In this document: positions 1 through 7,976 of the stretch, in pieces | Numbering within the stretch: the stretch's first letter is position 1 | Layout of the letters: every line of letters starts with the position of its first letter | DNA from: Prevotella sp. CAG:1320 | GTDB taxonomy: Bacteria > Bacteroidota > Bacteroidia > Bacteroidales > Bacteroidaceae | Assembly: GCA_000435635.1 (NCBI GenBank) | Contig: FR882139.1 | Coordinates: 53,393-117,392 of the forward strand | Direction of reading: 5' to 3' | Length of the DNA: 64,000 nucleotides | The notes under the pieces: model-generated | The model's database searches: none | Seen by the model: the letters and a program-made list of their open reading frames with translations, nothing else | What the model was told of the DNA's origin: nothing | Program-made: the position numbers and the translations under genes

Positions 1-240
1 GGCAAGCGTGAAGACGGCACGGAAATTGTGCCCAACGATGCTCCCGAGATCATGCAACTATTGAAAGATTTATGGGCTACTGGCGATACGCAAAAGATTG
101 TTGATGGCGTGCTCTCCGCTACCAATATATGGAATGGCGAAGATCTTCATGACGTGAAAGGTTTGGCGGAATTGCTGAAGAAAGATCTTGATCTCATTCA
201 AGCTAAAGGAATGTTGGAAGCCGTGAAAACTATTCTTTAG
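1..240 (+). CDS. C-terminal end of a tagaturonate/fructuronate reductase-like dehydrogenase (partial)
   Basis: The reading frame is open from the first base of the window, so this is the last 79 codons of a gene that starts upstream. The fragment is soluble and alpha-helical, ends in LIQAKGMLEAVKTIL, and resembles from memory the C-terminal helical domain of UxaB-type tagaturonate reductases (long-chain mannitol dehydrogenase family) of Bacteroides. Those enzymes reduce keto-hexuronates with NADH in galacturonate or glucuronate breakdown. The NAD-binding domain lies outside the window, so the family call rests on the C-terminus only. The gene converges on mrp and shares a terminator with it. 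Confidence 0.5.
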   Translation, partial: GKREDGTEIVPNDAPEIMQLLKDLWATGDTQKIVDGVLSATNIWNGEDLHDVKGLAELLKKDLDLIQAKGMLEAVKTIL

Positions 241-280
241 GCACCAGGAACAGAGTTTAGTGACTCATATAACATAATAA

Positions 281-318
281 AATCCCCCTCTTGAAAATGA
301 CACAAGAGGGGGATTCTA
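281..318. terminator. Bidirectional intrinsic terminator between the reductase gene and mrp
   Basis: A perfect 13-bp inverted repeat (arm AATCCCCCTCTTG) surrounds a 9-nt loop and is followed by T-rich sequence on the plus strand. It sits between two convergent genes and can serve both. Confidence 0.85.
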
Positions 319-371
319 TTTGTGTTAATAATGGACTAGACGGACAACTTGCGAGATGAATCTAAATACCC

Positions 372-1472
372 TTAGCTTTTTACGCCCACTATTTGCGTGG
401 GTGGTTGTTCTTTGTTGCGACGGTTGACCACTGTGACCACAGCTTGCGCAAATGAAAGGAAGGATTGCCCCGTTATGGAGTTCACGTTTAGAGCGGCCGG
501 CTTACCTTCATCTCCACTTTCGCATATGCTTTGCACTATAGGAATTTGGGCAAGCAGAGGCACGCCCATTTCTTGAGCCAGGTTTTTGCATCCATTCTTG
601 CCGAAAATATAATATTTGTTTTGAGGCAATTCTGCAGGAGTAAAGTACGCCATGTTTTCCACCAGGCCTAGTATCGGCACGTTTACCTTTTCATTACGAT
701 ACATATCTATACCCTTTCTGGCGTCAGCCAAGGCTACTTTTTGCGGGGTGCTGACTATAATGGCACCTGTAATGGCGAGTGTCTGCAATAAAGTAAGATG
801 TATATCGCTTGTTCCAGGTGGAGTATCTAACACGAAGTAGTCCAGTTCTCCCCAGTCAGCATCGGCAATCAACTGTTTCAAGGCAGATGTAGCCATACCA
901 CCACGCCATAAGGTCGCGGTGTCAGGGCGAACGAAAAAGCCGATGCTCAACAACTTCACGCCATAGCGTTCTATGGGTTCTATTAGCTGGCGTCCATCCT
1001 TCTCTACCGCATAGGGGCGTTCTTCCTCCACGCCAAACATCTTGGGCATGCTTGGACCGAAAATGTCCGTGTCAAGCAATCCAACTTTGTATCCTAGCTT
1101 GGCCAATGCAATGGCCAGGTTGGCAGAAACAGTGCTCTTGCCCACACCGCCCTTGCCTGAACTAACGGCGATAACATTCTTTACCTGCGGCAGCAGTTTT
1201 CCGACCTCTGGCCGGGGAGCAGATTTGAATTCGGTCTTTATCTCTACAACTACGTCAGGACTGACATGATAGTGGATGGCGGCTTCCGCTGCTTTCAAAG
1301 TGGATTTCAAAAAAGGATCCGTATCCCGTGGGAAGATAAGCACGATCTTCACCTTCATTCCATTTATGCTTGGCGTATCTGCCAGCATCTCACTCTCTAT
1401 TAAGTTTTTCTTAGTGCCAGGATAAATCACAGTGGCCAAAGCATCTGTGATCAGTTTAGGATATAATGTCAT
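372..1472 (-). CDS. mrp: Mrp/NBP35-family iron-sulfur cluster carrier ATPase
   Basis: This is a P-loop ATPase of the Mrp/ApbC family, which binds and delivers Fe-S clusters in the cytoplasm. The N-terminal 90 residues form a MIP18/DUF59-like domain. The deviant Walker A motif GKGGVGKST lies at about residues 106-114, followed by DTDIFGPSMPKM and DTPPGTSD. The start was placed at the ATG giving MTLYPKLI (366 aa); the frame extends 19 codons further upstream, but that stretch crosses the promoter. The CxxC pair that bridges a cluster in many Mrp proteins is absent: the equivalent region reads NKYYIFGKNGCKNLAQ with one Cys. I recall the same form in other Bacteroidales, so it is probably a lineage variant. 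Confidence 0.93.
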   Translation of the reverse strand: MTLYPKLITDALATVIYPGTKKNLIESEMLADTPSINGMKVKIVLIFPRDTDPFLKSTLKAAEAAIHYHVSPDVVVEIKTEFKSAPRPEVGKLLPQVKNVIAVSSGKGGVGKSTVSANLAIALAKLGYKVGLLDTDIFGPSMPKMFGVEEERPYAVEKDGRQLIEPIERYGVKLLSIGFFVRPDTATLWRGGMATSALKQLIADADWGELDYFVLDTPPGTSDIHLTLLQTLAITGAIIVSTPQKVALADARKGIDMYRNEKVNVPILGLVENMAYFTPAELPQNKYYIFGKNGCKNLAQEMGVPLLAQIPIVQSICESGDEGKPAALNVNSITGQSFLSFAQAVVTVVNRRNKEQPPTQIVGVKS

Positions 1473-1499
1473 GTTGTTTTTGGATTTATTCTCGTAGCG

Positions 1500-1532
1500 C
1501 GAAGTTACGTAAATTTGCCGAAACGGCAAATT
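1500..1532 (-). promoter_or_regulatory. mrp promoter with an overlapping 21-bp palindrome
   Basis: On the minus strand TTTG is followed after 19 nt by TAACTTCG, close to the Bacteroidota consensus TTTG/TAnnTTTG. A perfect inverted repeat with arms AATTTGCCG and CGGCAAATT and an AAA centre (1512-1532) covers the -33 element and the start of the spacer, where a repressor dimer would block RNA polymerase. It may also affect the rightward promoter about 40 bp away. The regulator is unknown. Confidence 0.55.
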
Positions 1533-1569
1533 ATGGGAGGTGATATTTCCGTATTTCGGCTATTTTCGT

Positions 1570-1605
1570 TAACTTTGCGCCCACAACTATGTGACTTTGC
1601 GCCCA
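1570..1605 (+). promoter_or_regulatory. Rightward promoter with a duplicated -7 element at a 22-bp period
   Basis: TAACTTTG (1570-1577) matches the Bacteroidota -7 consensus. The 12-mer ACTTTGCGCCCA occurs at 1572-1583 and again at 1594-1605, exactly 22 bp apart, so the -7 element is tandemly duplicated and the second copy ends on the A of the start codon. No clear TTTG -33 element was seen. Either copy could drive the GH115-like gene. Confidence 0.5.
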
Positions 1606-3701
1606 TGAACCAAAATAAGATATTCCTTTCGCTACTGCTATTATTTGTTCTCTCCTCTTTTGCCATGGCCAAAAACGTGATGTGGTATAATGGTGTACAA
1701 CCCGTCACTTACAGCGTTAACAGTAAGCATTCAAAACCTGTAAAAACAGCCCTTGCCATGTTCTCTGATGACATGGAGGCGGTCACAGGACAACCAGCAC
1801 GTCACAAAAAGAGAAACGCCAGCTTGAAAATTTACCAATTGGACAAGCTGACTAATAAGGAGTTTAAAGAGCTGAACAAGCTGAAACTCCCACTGCAGAG
1901 AGTCATCACGCTACGGGAGGCTTTTTATATTGCCGTAAAGAGCGGTAGCGTTGTTGTTGTGGGTAGTGATGCCTTGGGCACGGCCTATGGCATATTGGAA
2001 TTATCGCATATGGCGGGGGTATCACCCTGGACATGGTGGGGGGACGTGAAGCCTGAACGCAAGGAATACTTATTGTTGGACGAAAAGTTTGAGTCACTTC
2101 AATCTCCCGCTATTCCCAAACGCGGCATTTCCATTGACCATGAGCGATGGAGCCTTGGAGAGTGGGCAACCCGCCGCATGGAGAAACATTTGCCCAAAGG
2201 AACTATAGGGCCTAGAACCTACAGCCAAATATTCCGTTTGATGCTTCGTCTCAAAGCCAACACTCTTTGGCCTGCCTATCATGAGGGAGAGAAGGACTTC
2301 TTCCATGTCAAAGGCAATAAGGAAGTGGCAGACAGTTTCGGCATCCATGTTGAGAATGTACGCCGCAAAGAGACCAGTGGCAATGGTACATTCCATTATC
2401 GCTCTTTGCAGCGTTTAGGTTGGCCTCATGACCAACTTTGGCTCACCACGCTTTCACCTGGCCAGGAATCGCTTGACTTGCGCGCCGCTTATGAAAGTGA
2501 TCTGCGTCAACAATGGATGGTGAGCATACATGACCCTAAAGTCTCTGCCTATGCCCTCTCTTTGTTCATGGACATGGCTTGGAATCCCGCAAATATTACG
2601 CCAGAGACCATAGAAAGCCATCTAGAGCGATGGCTGTCCCAACAGTTCGGCCGTCATATTGCCCAAAAACTTGTACCTGTCATGCGGCAATATTATCATC
2701 TTACATCATTGCGTAAGCCAGAATACATGGGATGGAATCTCTCTGAGGCTGATGGACATCCGTTGCCAGAAGACAAGACTGAAATAAGAAACACCGATTT
2801 CAATCCTGTCGCTTTCGGTAACGAACTGGAAAGATACTTGGTGGCTTACCAAGCCCTGCGGCAGCAATCTGAAGAGATTGCCAAAGAGGTGTCACCCGAA
2901 TTGCAAGACGCTTACTTCGCGGTGGTCTCCTACCCCATAGGTGTCGCGGCTGCTATGGCCGAGAAACAATTACAAGCTCAAGAGGCACGCACCATCCCTC
3001 GCGAGGGACAATTCCTGCGCGATGAGGAAGCATTGACAGCTGCCGCGAATAGCGTGAAGGCATACCGTGAAATATTACGGTTGACACAATACTATAATGT
3101 TCACTTGGCTGGAGGAAAATGGCAAGGATTGATGAACGCCCAACCTCGAAATTTGCCTGTATTCGCCAAGCCTTTTTTGCCTGGCCAACTCACAAACGAG
3201 ATGATAGACCAGTACGCTGACCCAAGCTACCAATATTCGCCAATTAATCAGCAAGCTTATGGCGTCGTGGCGAGAAATGCCGTTGATTTCTCTTCCGCGA
3301 ATGTCAAGGTTGCACCTATCAAAACCCTTGGCCATAGCGGAAAAGCCGTCCCTTTACCTGGTGGCACACGACTTCGCTACGATTTCTTTGCTCCCAAGGA
3401 GGGTATCTACCGCTTGAGCTTGGCCTTTATCCCCACCCAGTTTGTGACCAACAAGTCTTTGCGATTTCAGGTGAAGCTGGATCAAGATGACCCCGAGACG
3501 CTCACATTGCAGCTTTCTCCAGACTCCCGGGAGCTGGCGGAAAGCCTATTGAGAGGACAAGCCGTCAAGACTCTCTCGGTGAAACTCACCAAGGGGAAAC
3601 ATACGCTTGTCTTGCAAACAATCGATAGCCATCTGGTTTTTGACCAATGGATGCTGGACAGCAATCCAGAACGTCCCTTCTACGTTTTTCCTGTATACTA
3701 G
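1605..3701 (+). CDS. GH115-like protein with an internal deletion in the catalytic domain (probable pseudoenzyme)
   Basis: The 698-aa secreted protein has a signal peptide (MNQNKIFLSLLLLFVLSSFAMA). The start at 1605 was chosen because it gives this signal peptide; an upstream in-frame ATG at 1515 would run through the promoter. Family GH115 removes glucuronic acid from xylan. Signatures present are the N-terminal domain (GTAYGILELSHMAGVSPWTWW), RGISIDHERWSLGEWA, LRLKANTLWPAYHE, SGNGTFHYRSL and the C-terminal beta domain. Between NKEVADSFGIHV (about residue 240) and TSGNGTFHY (about 256) only some ten residues remain, where family members carry about 120-140. That stretch normally holds the HCEPM-type segment and most proposed active-site residues. 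The frame is intact, so the protein is probably made but may not hydrolyse glucuronoxylan. Confidence 0.8.
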   Translation: MNQNKIFLSLLLLFVLSSFAMAKNVMWYNGVQPVTYSVNSKHSKPVKTALAMFSDDMEAVTGQPARHKKRNASLKIYQLDKLTNKEFKELNKLKLPLQRVITLREAFYIAVKSGSVVVVGSDALGTAYGILELSHMAGVSPWTWWGDVKPERKEYLLLDEKFESLQSPAIPKRGISIDHERWSLGEWATRRMEKHLPKGTIGPRTYSQIFRLMLRLKANTLWPAYHEGEKDFFHVKGNKEVADSFGIHVENVRRKETSGNGTFHYRSLQRLGWPHDQLWLTTLSPGQESLDLRAAYESDLRQQWMVSIHDPKVSAYALSLFMDMAWNPANITPETIESHLERWLSQQFGRHIAQKLVPVMRQYYHLTSLRKPEYMGWNLSEADGHPLPEDKTEIRNTDFNPVAFGNELERYLVAYQALRQQSEEIAKEVSPELQDAYFAVVSYPIGVAAAMAEKQLQAQEARTIPREGQFLRDEEALTAAANSVKAYREILRLTQYYNVHLAGGKWQGLMNAQPRNLPVFAKPFLPGQLTNEMIDQYADPSYQYSPINQQAYGVVARNAVDFSSANVKVAPIKTLGHSGKAVPLPGGTRLRYDFFAPKEGIYRLSLAFIPTQFVTNKSLRFQVKLDQDDPETLTLQLSPDSRELAESLLRGQAVKTLSVKLTKGKHTLVLQTIDSHLVFDQWMLDSNPERPFYVFPVY

Positions 3702-3775
3702 TTCATTGTTTTTGTTCTAGTGCTATCATGCTTGTATGTATAGGGTATATTAACAGCTGTATATCATAACGGAAA

Positions 3776-5125
3776 ATGGCAAAAGACGCTATTGATTTCA
3801 AAAACGACAAGGTTTCCACTTTATATCGTAGGCTTCTTATCCCTACCCTGCTGGGCACCCTGTCTCTATCGGCGATGACGGCGATAGACGGTATCTTTGT
3901 TGGCCACGGCGTGGGCAGTGATGGAGTTGCCGCGGTCAACATTGTCGCTCCTGTTTACCAAGTGTTCTCGGGCATAGGCTTGATGCTGGGCGCGGGTTGC
4001 TCTGTTGCCGTTTCGATTCACGTAGCCAGGCAAAAAACAAAAGTGGCCAGAATGAATTTGACGCAAGCTTTGCTCTTCTCCACGGTGTTGACCGCTATGA
4101 TATGCATGGTTGTCATGCTGTTTCCAGAGTATTCTGTGCGTCTGTTGGGTTCTTCGGACACATTGCTTCCACAGGCAAGCGACTATTTGTTCTGGATAAT
4201 GCCCAGCTTCATGTTTCAGATGTGGAGCTTTATCGGTCTTTTTATTATCCGCCTTGATGGGGCGCCAAATGTGGCCATGTGGTGCAATATCATATCTTCA
4301 TTGATGAACGCGGTGCTGGACTGGGTCATGATATTCCCGCTCGGCTGGGGCGTACGAGGTGCGGCCATAGCCACGTCTATTAGCATCATGTTTGGCGGTA
4401 TCATCGCAATGTCTTATTTGCTGTTTTTTGCCAAGACCTTGAGACCCATTGTGTTGAAATCAAGCTGGAAAAGCTTGCGCCTTTCCTTGCGTAACATTGG
4501 CTATCATTGCCGAATTGGTTCTCCCTCACTCTTTGGAGAAATGACATTGGCTGTGCTCATCTTCATGGGAAACCAGATGTTCATGAGGTACTTGGGTGAT
4601 GACGGCGTGGCAGCCTTTGGCATTGCCTGCTATTATACGCCGTTTTTCTTCAATATAGGAAACGCGGTAGCCCAGTCCGCGCAACCTGTCATCAGCTATA
4701 ATTATGGCATTGCCAGATGGGATAACGTCGCGAAAGCGCGCCAGCTCCTGATCTTTACCGCCCTGCTGTGCGGCATGGTTGTCATGGCGATGTTCTTGTT
4801 TGCGCCCCATCCGCTGATAGCCTTGTTCTTGCATCCAGACAGCGTGGCGGCCCGTATTGCCATAGAAGGCTTCCCCTATTATTCTATTGGCATACCAATC
4901 TTTATCTTGAATGTCGCCATCGTAGGCTATTGTCAAAGTGTTGAGCGCATGAGAGCGGCAACGTCATTCGTTTTTCTGAGAGGCATAGGGTTGCTTGTAC
5001 CATCTTTCTTGCTGCTCCCCTTGCTGTTGGAAACTGAAGGCATTTGGCTCGCTATGCCACTGGCGGAGATTTTGACGCTTGCGATAATATGCTGTTGGTG
5101 GCTCTTGCGCAAAACCAAGGCTTAA
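3776..5125 (+). CDS. MATE family multidrug/organic cation efflux transporter
   Basis: This 449-aa integral membrane protein shows about twelve hydrophobic segments and the two-fold MATE architecture. The N-terminal half carries LLIPTLLGTLSLSAMTAIDGIF and VAAVNIVAPVYQVFSGIGLML, and the C-terminal half GVAAFGIACYYTPFF and NVAKARQLL. MATE proteins export drugs or metabolites across the inner membrane using Na+ or H+; the sequence resembles the MepA/DinF-like group. The gene lies 74 bp after the GH115-like gene and 54 bp before proC in the same direction. No terminator separates them, so co-transcription is possible. Substrate cannot be predicted. Confidence 0.9.
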   Translation: MAKDAIDFKNDKVSTLYRRLLIPTLLGTLSLSAMTAIDGIFVGHGVGSDGVAAVNIVAPVYQVFSGIGLMLGAGCSVAVSIHVARQKTKVARMNLTQALLFSTVLTAMICMVVMLFPEYSVRLLGSSDTLLPQASDYLFWIMPSFMFQMWSFIGLFIIRLDGAPNVAMWCNIISSLMNAVLDWVMIFPLGWGVRGAAIATSISIMFGGIIAMSYLLFFAKTLRPIVLKSSWKSLRLSLRNIGYHCRIGSPSLFGEMTLAVLIFMGNQMFMRYLGDDGVAAFGIACYYTPFFFNIGNAVAQSAQPVISYNYGIARWDNVAKARQLLIFTALLCGMVVMAMFLFAPHPLIALFLHPDSVAARIAIEGFPYYSIGIPIFILNVAIVGYCQSVERMRAATSFVFLRGIGLLVPSFLLLPLLLETEGIWLAMPLAEILTLAIICCWWLLRKTKA

Positions 5126-5179
5126 GCATCGCTAATCGCATCAGCTTAGTATATATTAATTCACAAACACTTATATAGT

Positions 5180-5962
5180 ATGAAAATAACCGTTATTGGC
5201 GCTGGAAATATGGGAGGCGCTTTAATCAAGGGATTGGCCAAGAAAGCCATCCATCAGCTAATCGTTACCGCACGTACTGAAGCCACGCTGTCACGTATTA
5301 CCGCGGAATATCCGGAGGTACAGACTTCACTCAATAATGTAGAGGCTGTAAAAGGAGCGGACATCGTGGTGCTGGCGGTTAAGCCATGGCTTGTGCGTAG
5401 CGTCATAGAGGAGATTAAGGACTCTCTGGATTTCGACCGACAAGTAATTCTGTCCGTAGCCGCCAACGTTTTCACTGAAACCTTGCGGGAATATCTGGGA
5501 TGCCCAACGGCCAATGTTTTCTATATCATGCCCAATATTGCCGCGGAATATAATGAAAGCATGACTTTTTTGGCTCCCGCCAACGGTGTTTCACCCGAAT
5601 TAACGCAGCGTATAGAAGAATTATTGAGCCTTCTGGGCAAGGTAAAAGTATGCATGGAGAACGAGGTGGCCGCTGGCAACATGATGTCTGGATGTGGTAT
5701 CGCCTATGTTTTTCGCTTCATCCATGCCATGATGGAGGGAGGAGTCGAGATGGGGCTCTATCCTGCGGAAGCCAGGGAAATAGCCATGCAGGCCATGAAA
5801 GGGGCTGTAGCTACGCTGGAGAGTTCTGGCATGCACCCCGCTGTTGCCATTGACAAGGTGACAACTCCTGGTGGATTGACCATCAAGGGCTTGAACGAAC
5901 TAGATCACGCAGGCTTTAACTCCGCTGTAATAAGATGTCTCAAGGCGGGACTCGCCAAATAG
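5180..5962 (+). CDS. proC: Pyrroline-5-carboxylate reductase
   Basis: The enzyme carries out the last step of proline synthesis, the NAD(P)H-dependent reduction of 1-pyrroline-5-carboxylate. The 260-aa length fits the family. The Rossmann motif GAGNMGGAL is at residues 6-14; VVLAVKPWLV, FYIMPNIAAEYNESMT and the C-terminal dimerisation signature DKVTTPGGLTIKGL are all present. It is preceded by an AT-rich spacer without a Shine-Dalgarno sequence. A terminator lies about 100 bp downstream. Confidence 0.96.
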   Translation: MKITVIGAGNMGGALIKGLAKKAIHQLIVTARTEATLSRITAEYPEVQTSLNNVEAVKGADIVVLAVKPWLVRSVIEEIKDSLDFDRQVILSVAANVFTETLREYLGCPTANVFYIMPNIAAEYNESMTFLAPANGVSPELTQRIEELLSLLGKVKVCMENEVAAGNMMSGCGIAYVFRFIHAMMEGGVEMGLYPAEAREIAMQAMKGAVATLESSGMHPAVAIDKVTTPGGLTIKGLNELDHAGFNSAVIRCLKAGLAK

Positions 5963-6059
5963 AAGACGCTTTAAACATTGATGGCGAGCGAACAAATTGA
6001 TAAATAGCCAAATAACTAGTTTGTCAATTAATGCATGATTAACAGACGATAAGTGAAGT

Positions 6060-6110
6060 GCCCAGCCGCATAATCTATAAAGCGAATAGGCGGCTGGGCG
6101 CTTTGTCTTT
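6060..6110 (+). terminator. Intrinsic terminator downstream of proC
   Basis: A 10-bp perfect stem (GCCCAGCCGC with GCGGCTGGGC) is followed by GCTTTGTCTTT on the plus strand. Confidence 0.8.
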
Positions 6111-6180
6111 ACATTTACAAGAAAATCTGGAAACACTATTCAATGAATTTATCAATAATGACCTATGTCAGTATAAGACA

Positions 6181-6228
6181 GCTTCATGCTGCCGGAAGTA
6201 TAGTATCCTTTCCAGTACCAGCTAAGTG
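6181..6228 (+). repeat. Dispersed repeat module M1, copy 1
   Basis: Forty-eight bases match 24065-24112 with about four mismatches (GCTTCATG, GCCGGAAGT, AGTATCCTTTCCAGTACC shared). It runs into the 22-bp array in both places. Confidence 0.85.
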
Positions 6229-6280
6229 AAACCCCAGTACCAGTTAGTTGGTACTGGGGTTTCACTTAGCTGGTACTGGG
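6212..6280. repeat. 22-bp-period array A: two inverted and two direct units forming a perfect 31-bp inverted repeat
   Basis: CCAGTACCA starts at 6212 and 6234 and TGGTACTGG at 6249 and 6271, so each strand direction shows a 22-bp period. The two halves are exact reverse complements over 31 bp around a 6-nt loop (GTTAGT). The direct unit is TGGTACTGGGG, then TTTCACTTAGC. No T tract follows, which argues against a simple terminator. The core is shared with array B at 24.1 kb. Confidence 0.95.
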
Positions 6281-6314
6281 AGAGCATTAATACTGACTTT
6301 CATAAGGAGCAGTA

Positions 6315-6390
6315 TTGGATGCCACCAAGAATATTATCGCAAGGCGGCAACAACCTGCCTCCAATTGTAAAGACGCGGCGTGCTGCGTAT
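6315..6390 (+). repeat. Dispersed repeat module M2, copy 1
   Basis: About 75 bases match 24381-24462 imperfectly: GGATGCC, AAGAATATT, GCAAG, CGGCAACA, CTCCAATTGT, AGACGC. The 3' end can fold through ACGCGGC/GCTGCGT. It shows no coding character. Confidence 0.75.
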
Positions 6391-6634
6391 CCTGTTATTA
6401 AGTTGTAGTGTCGCGCCTCTTGGCAAATTGCCGTGCTGCGTCTTTCGTCAAGCAGGCGAGGTAATTCCGTAAGTTCCGTTGGAAGATATGTCGCGAGCCT
6501 TGTCTTTAATACTTTTGAAGTAATGATGTGCGATGTTGTCGCGATTTTCATAAAGCGGGCAGGTTGAATCTTGGATAGTATTTAGGAGCCAAAACAAGGC
6601 GTTTACGCACACAAAAAACAAGCTTCATTGCTTA

Positions 6635-6655
6635 AAAGTGTTAATATTACACTTT
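6635..6655. promoter_or_regulatory. Candidate AraR operator upstream of the arabinose operon
   Basis: AAAGTGT and ACACTTT form perfect 7-bp arms around TAATATT, about 90 bp before galM. A 21-bp dyad just upstream of the promoter suits a dimeric repressor, and the operon encodes AraR. The assignment to AraR is inference from position. Confidence 0.5.
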
Positions 6656-6746
6656 CAAGAGAAAAAAATCACATGAAATGATACAAGTATAAAAAAAATA
6701 TCGTAATTTTACAGCCAAATTAAGTTTAACCTAAACTAAACTCAAT

Positions 6747-7934
6747 ATGAGAAACGTAAAAAAACTATTTTTTTGTGCAGGAATTGGCGCGATGATGTTG
6801 TCTGCCTGCCAAAGCGGTGAAACAACCCAGTTGACAACATCTGGACTGGACATTGCTGATTTTGATTCTACCGTGCAAGGAAAGAAGACAGAACTCGTAG
6901 TACTCAAGAATCAAAACGGCATGGAAGCTTGCCTCACCAATTATGGAGGCCGCCTTGTTTCCCTTTGCGTACCCGACAAGGATGGCAAGATGACCGACGT
7001 GGTATTGGGATATGACAATATAGCCCAGTATGCCGACACTCTGAACTCTCCCTCTGATTATGGTTCATCAGTCGGCCGCTATGCGAACCGCATCAAGGAC
7101 GCCAAGATTGTCGTGGCGGGAAAGGAATACAAGCTCAGGGCAAACGACAACGTGAACTCCCTGCATGGAGGCGGCAACACGGGCTGGCTGAACAAAGTGT
7201 ATGACATACAGAGTCGCACAGACTCCTCTGTCGTATTCGCCATCACCGCTCCAGACGGAGAAAATGGTTTCCCTGGCACCGTAAAGGCTACAGCCACCTA
7301 CACAGTGAAAAGCGACAACACGCTAGACATCGTGTTTGAGGCAACTACAGACAAGGAAACTGTCATCAACATGACCAACCACGCTTACTTCAACCTAAAT
7401 GGCGATTTCTCCAAGGACGGCTTCAACCAAGTGATGTATATCAATGCCGACAATTTCACGCCCAGCGACGCACTCTATATACCCACTGGCGAAATCAAGT
7501 CCGTAGAGGGAACACCCATGGACTTCAGGCAACCCAAGGTGTTGAGCGAGGCATGCGATACTACCTATGATCAAATCAAGAACGCGACGGGCTACGACCA
7601 CAACTGGTGCCTGAACACCTATAAGGACGGAAAAGGTGACGACACCACTCCATGCGCTAGCCTTTACTCCCCTATCACAGGCATTTTCATGGAGGTGTTC
7701 ACCAATGAGCCAGGCCTGCAAGCTTATACGGGTAACTTCCAAGGAACAGGCATCGCCTGCAAGCATGGCGTAAAATACCCCAAACACGTAAGCGTATGCT
7801 TCGAAAGCCAGAAATACCCCGACTCTCCTACGAAGTATACCGCGAAGACCAAAGGATGGGAAATCTCCAACCCCTATTTGAAGCCAGGAGAGAAATATTA
7901 TTCTCACCTCGCCTATAAGTTTAGCGTAAAATAA
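6747..7934 (+). CDS. galM: Aldose 1-epimerase (mutarotase), lipoprotein form
   Basis: The enzyme interconverts alpha and beta anomers of aldoses. The 395-aa protein begins with a lipoprotein signal (LSAC lipobox, Cys at about residue 20), so it is predicted to be envelope-anchored and to act on sugar outside the cytoplasm. GalM signatures are GRYANRIKDA, NSLHGG, the catalytic His in NMTNHAYFNLNG and the catalytic Glu in FESQKYPDSP. It is the first gene of the arabinose operon, the position of the homologue in B. thetaiotaomicron (BT0356 from memory). A weak -7-like TAATTTTA lies at 6704-6711. Confidence 0.95.
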   Translation: MRNVKKLFFCAGIGAMMLSACQSGETTQLTTSGLDIADFDSTVQGKKTELVVLKNQNGMEACLTNYGGRLVSLCVPDKDGKMTDVVLGYDNIAQYADTLNSPSDYGSSVGRYANRIKDAKIVVAGKEYKLRANDNVNSLHGGGNTGWLNKVYDIQSRTDSSVVFAITAPDGENGFPGTVKATATYTVKSDNTLDIVFEATTDKETVINMTNHAYFNLNGDFSKDGFNQVMYINADNFTPSDALYIPTGEIKSVEGTPMDFRQPKVLSEACDTTYDQIKNATGYDHNWCLNTYKDGKGDDTTPCASLYSPITGIFMEVFTNEPGLQAYTGNFQGTGIACKHGVKYPKHVSVCFESQKYPDSPTKYTAKTKGWEISNPYLKPGEKYYSHLAYKFSVK

Positions 7935-7976
7935 CCCATATTCATAAACTAACAAAATCTATAACTAAAAACTAAG

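Larger units (their letters stand above)
5963..6746. other. 784-bp non-coding gap between proC and the arabinose operon
   Basis: No convincing gene was seen. The gap contains, in order, a terminator, repeat module M1, a 22-bp-period array forming a perfect 31-bp inverted repeat, repeat module M2, a stretch (6400-6600) where nothing was recognised, a palindrome proposed as an AraR operator, and the operon promoter region. The short frames here cross the repeats and lack family resemblance. Confidence 0.7.
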
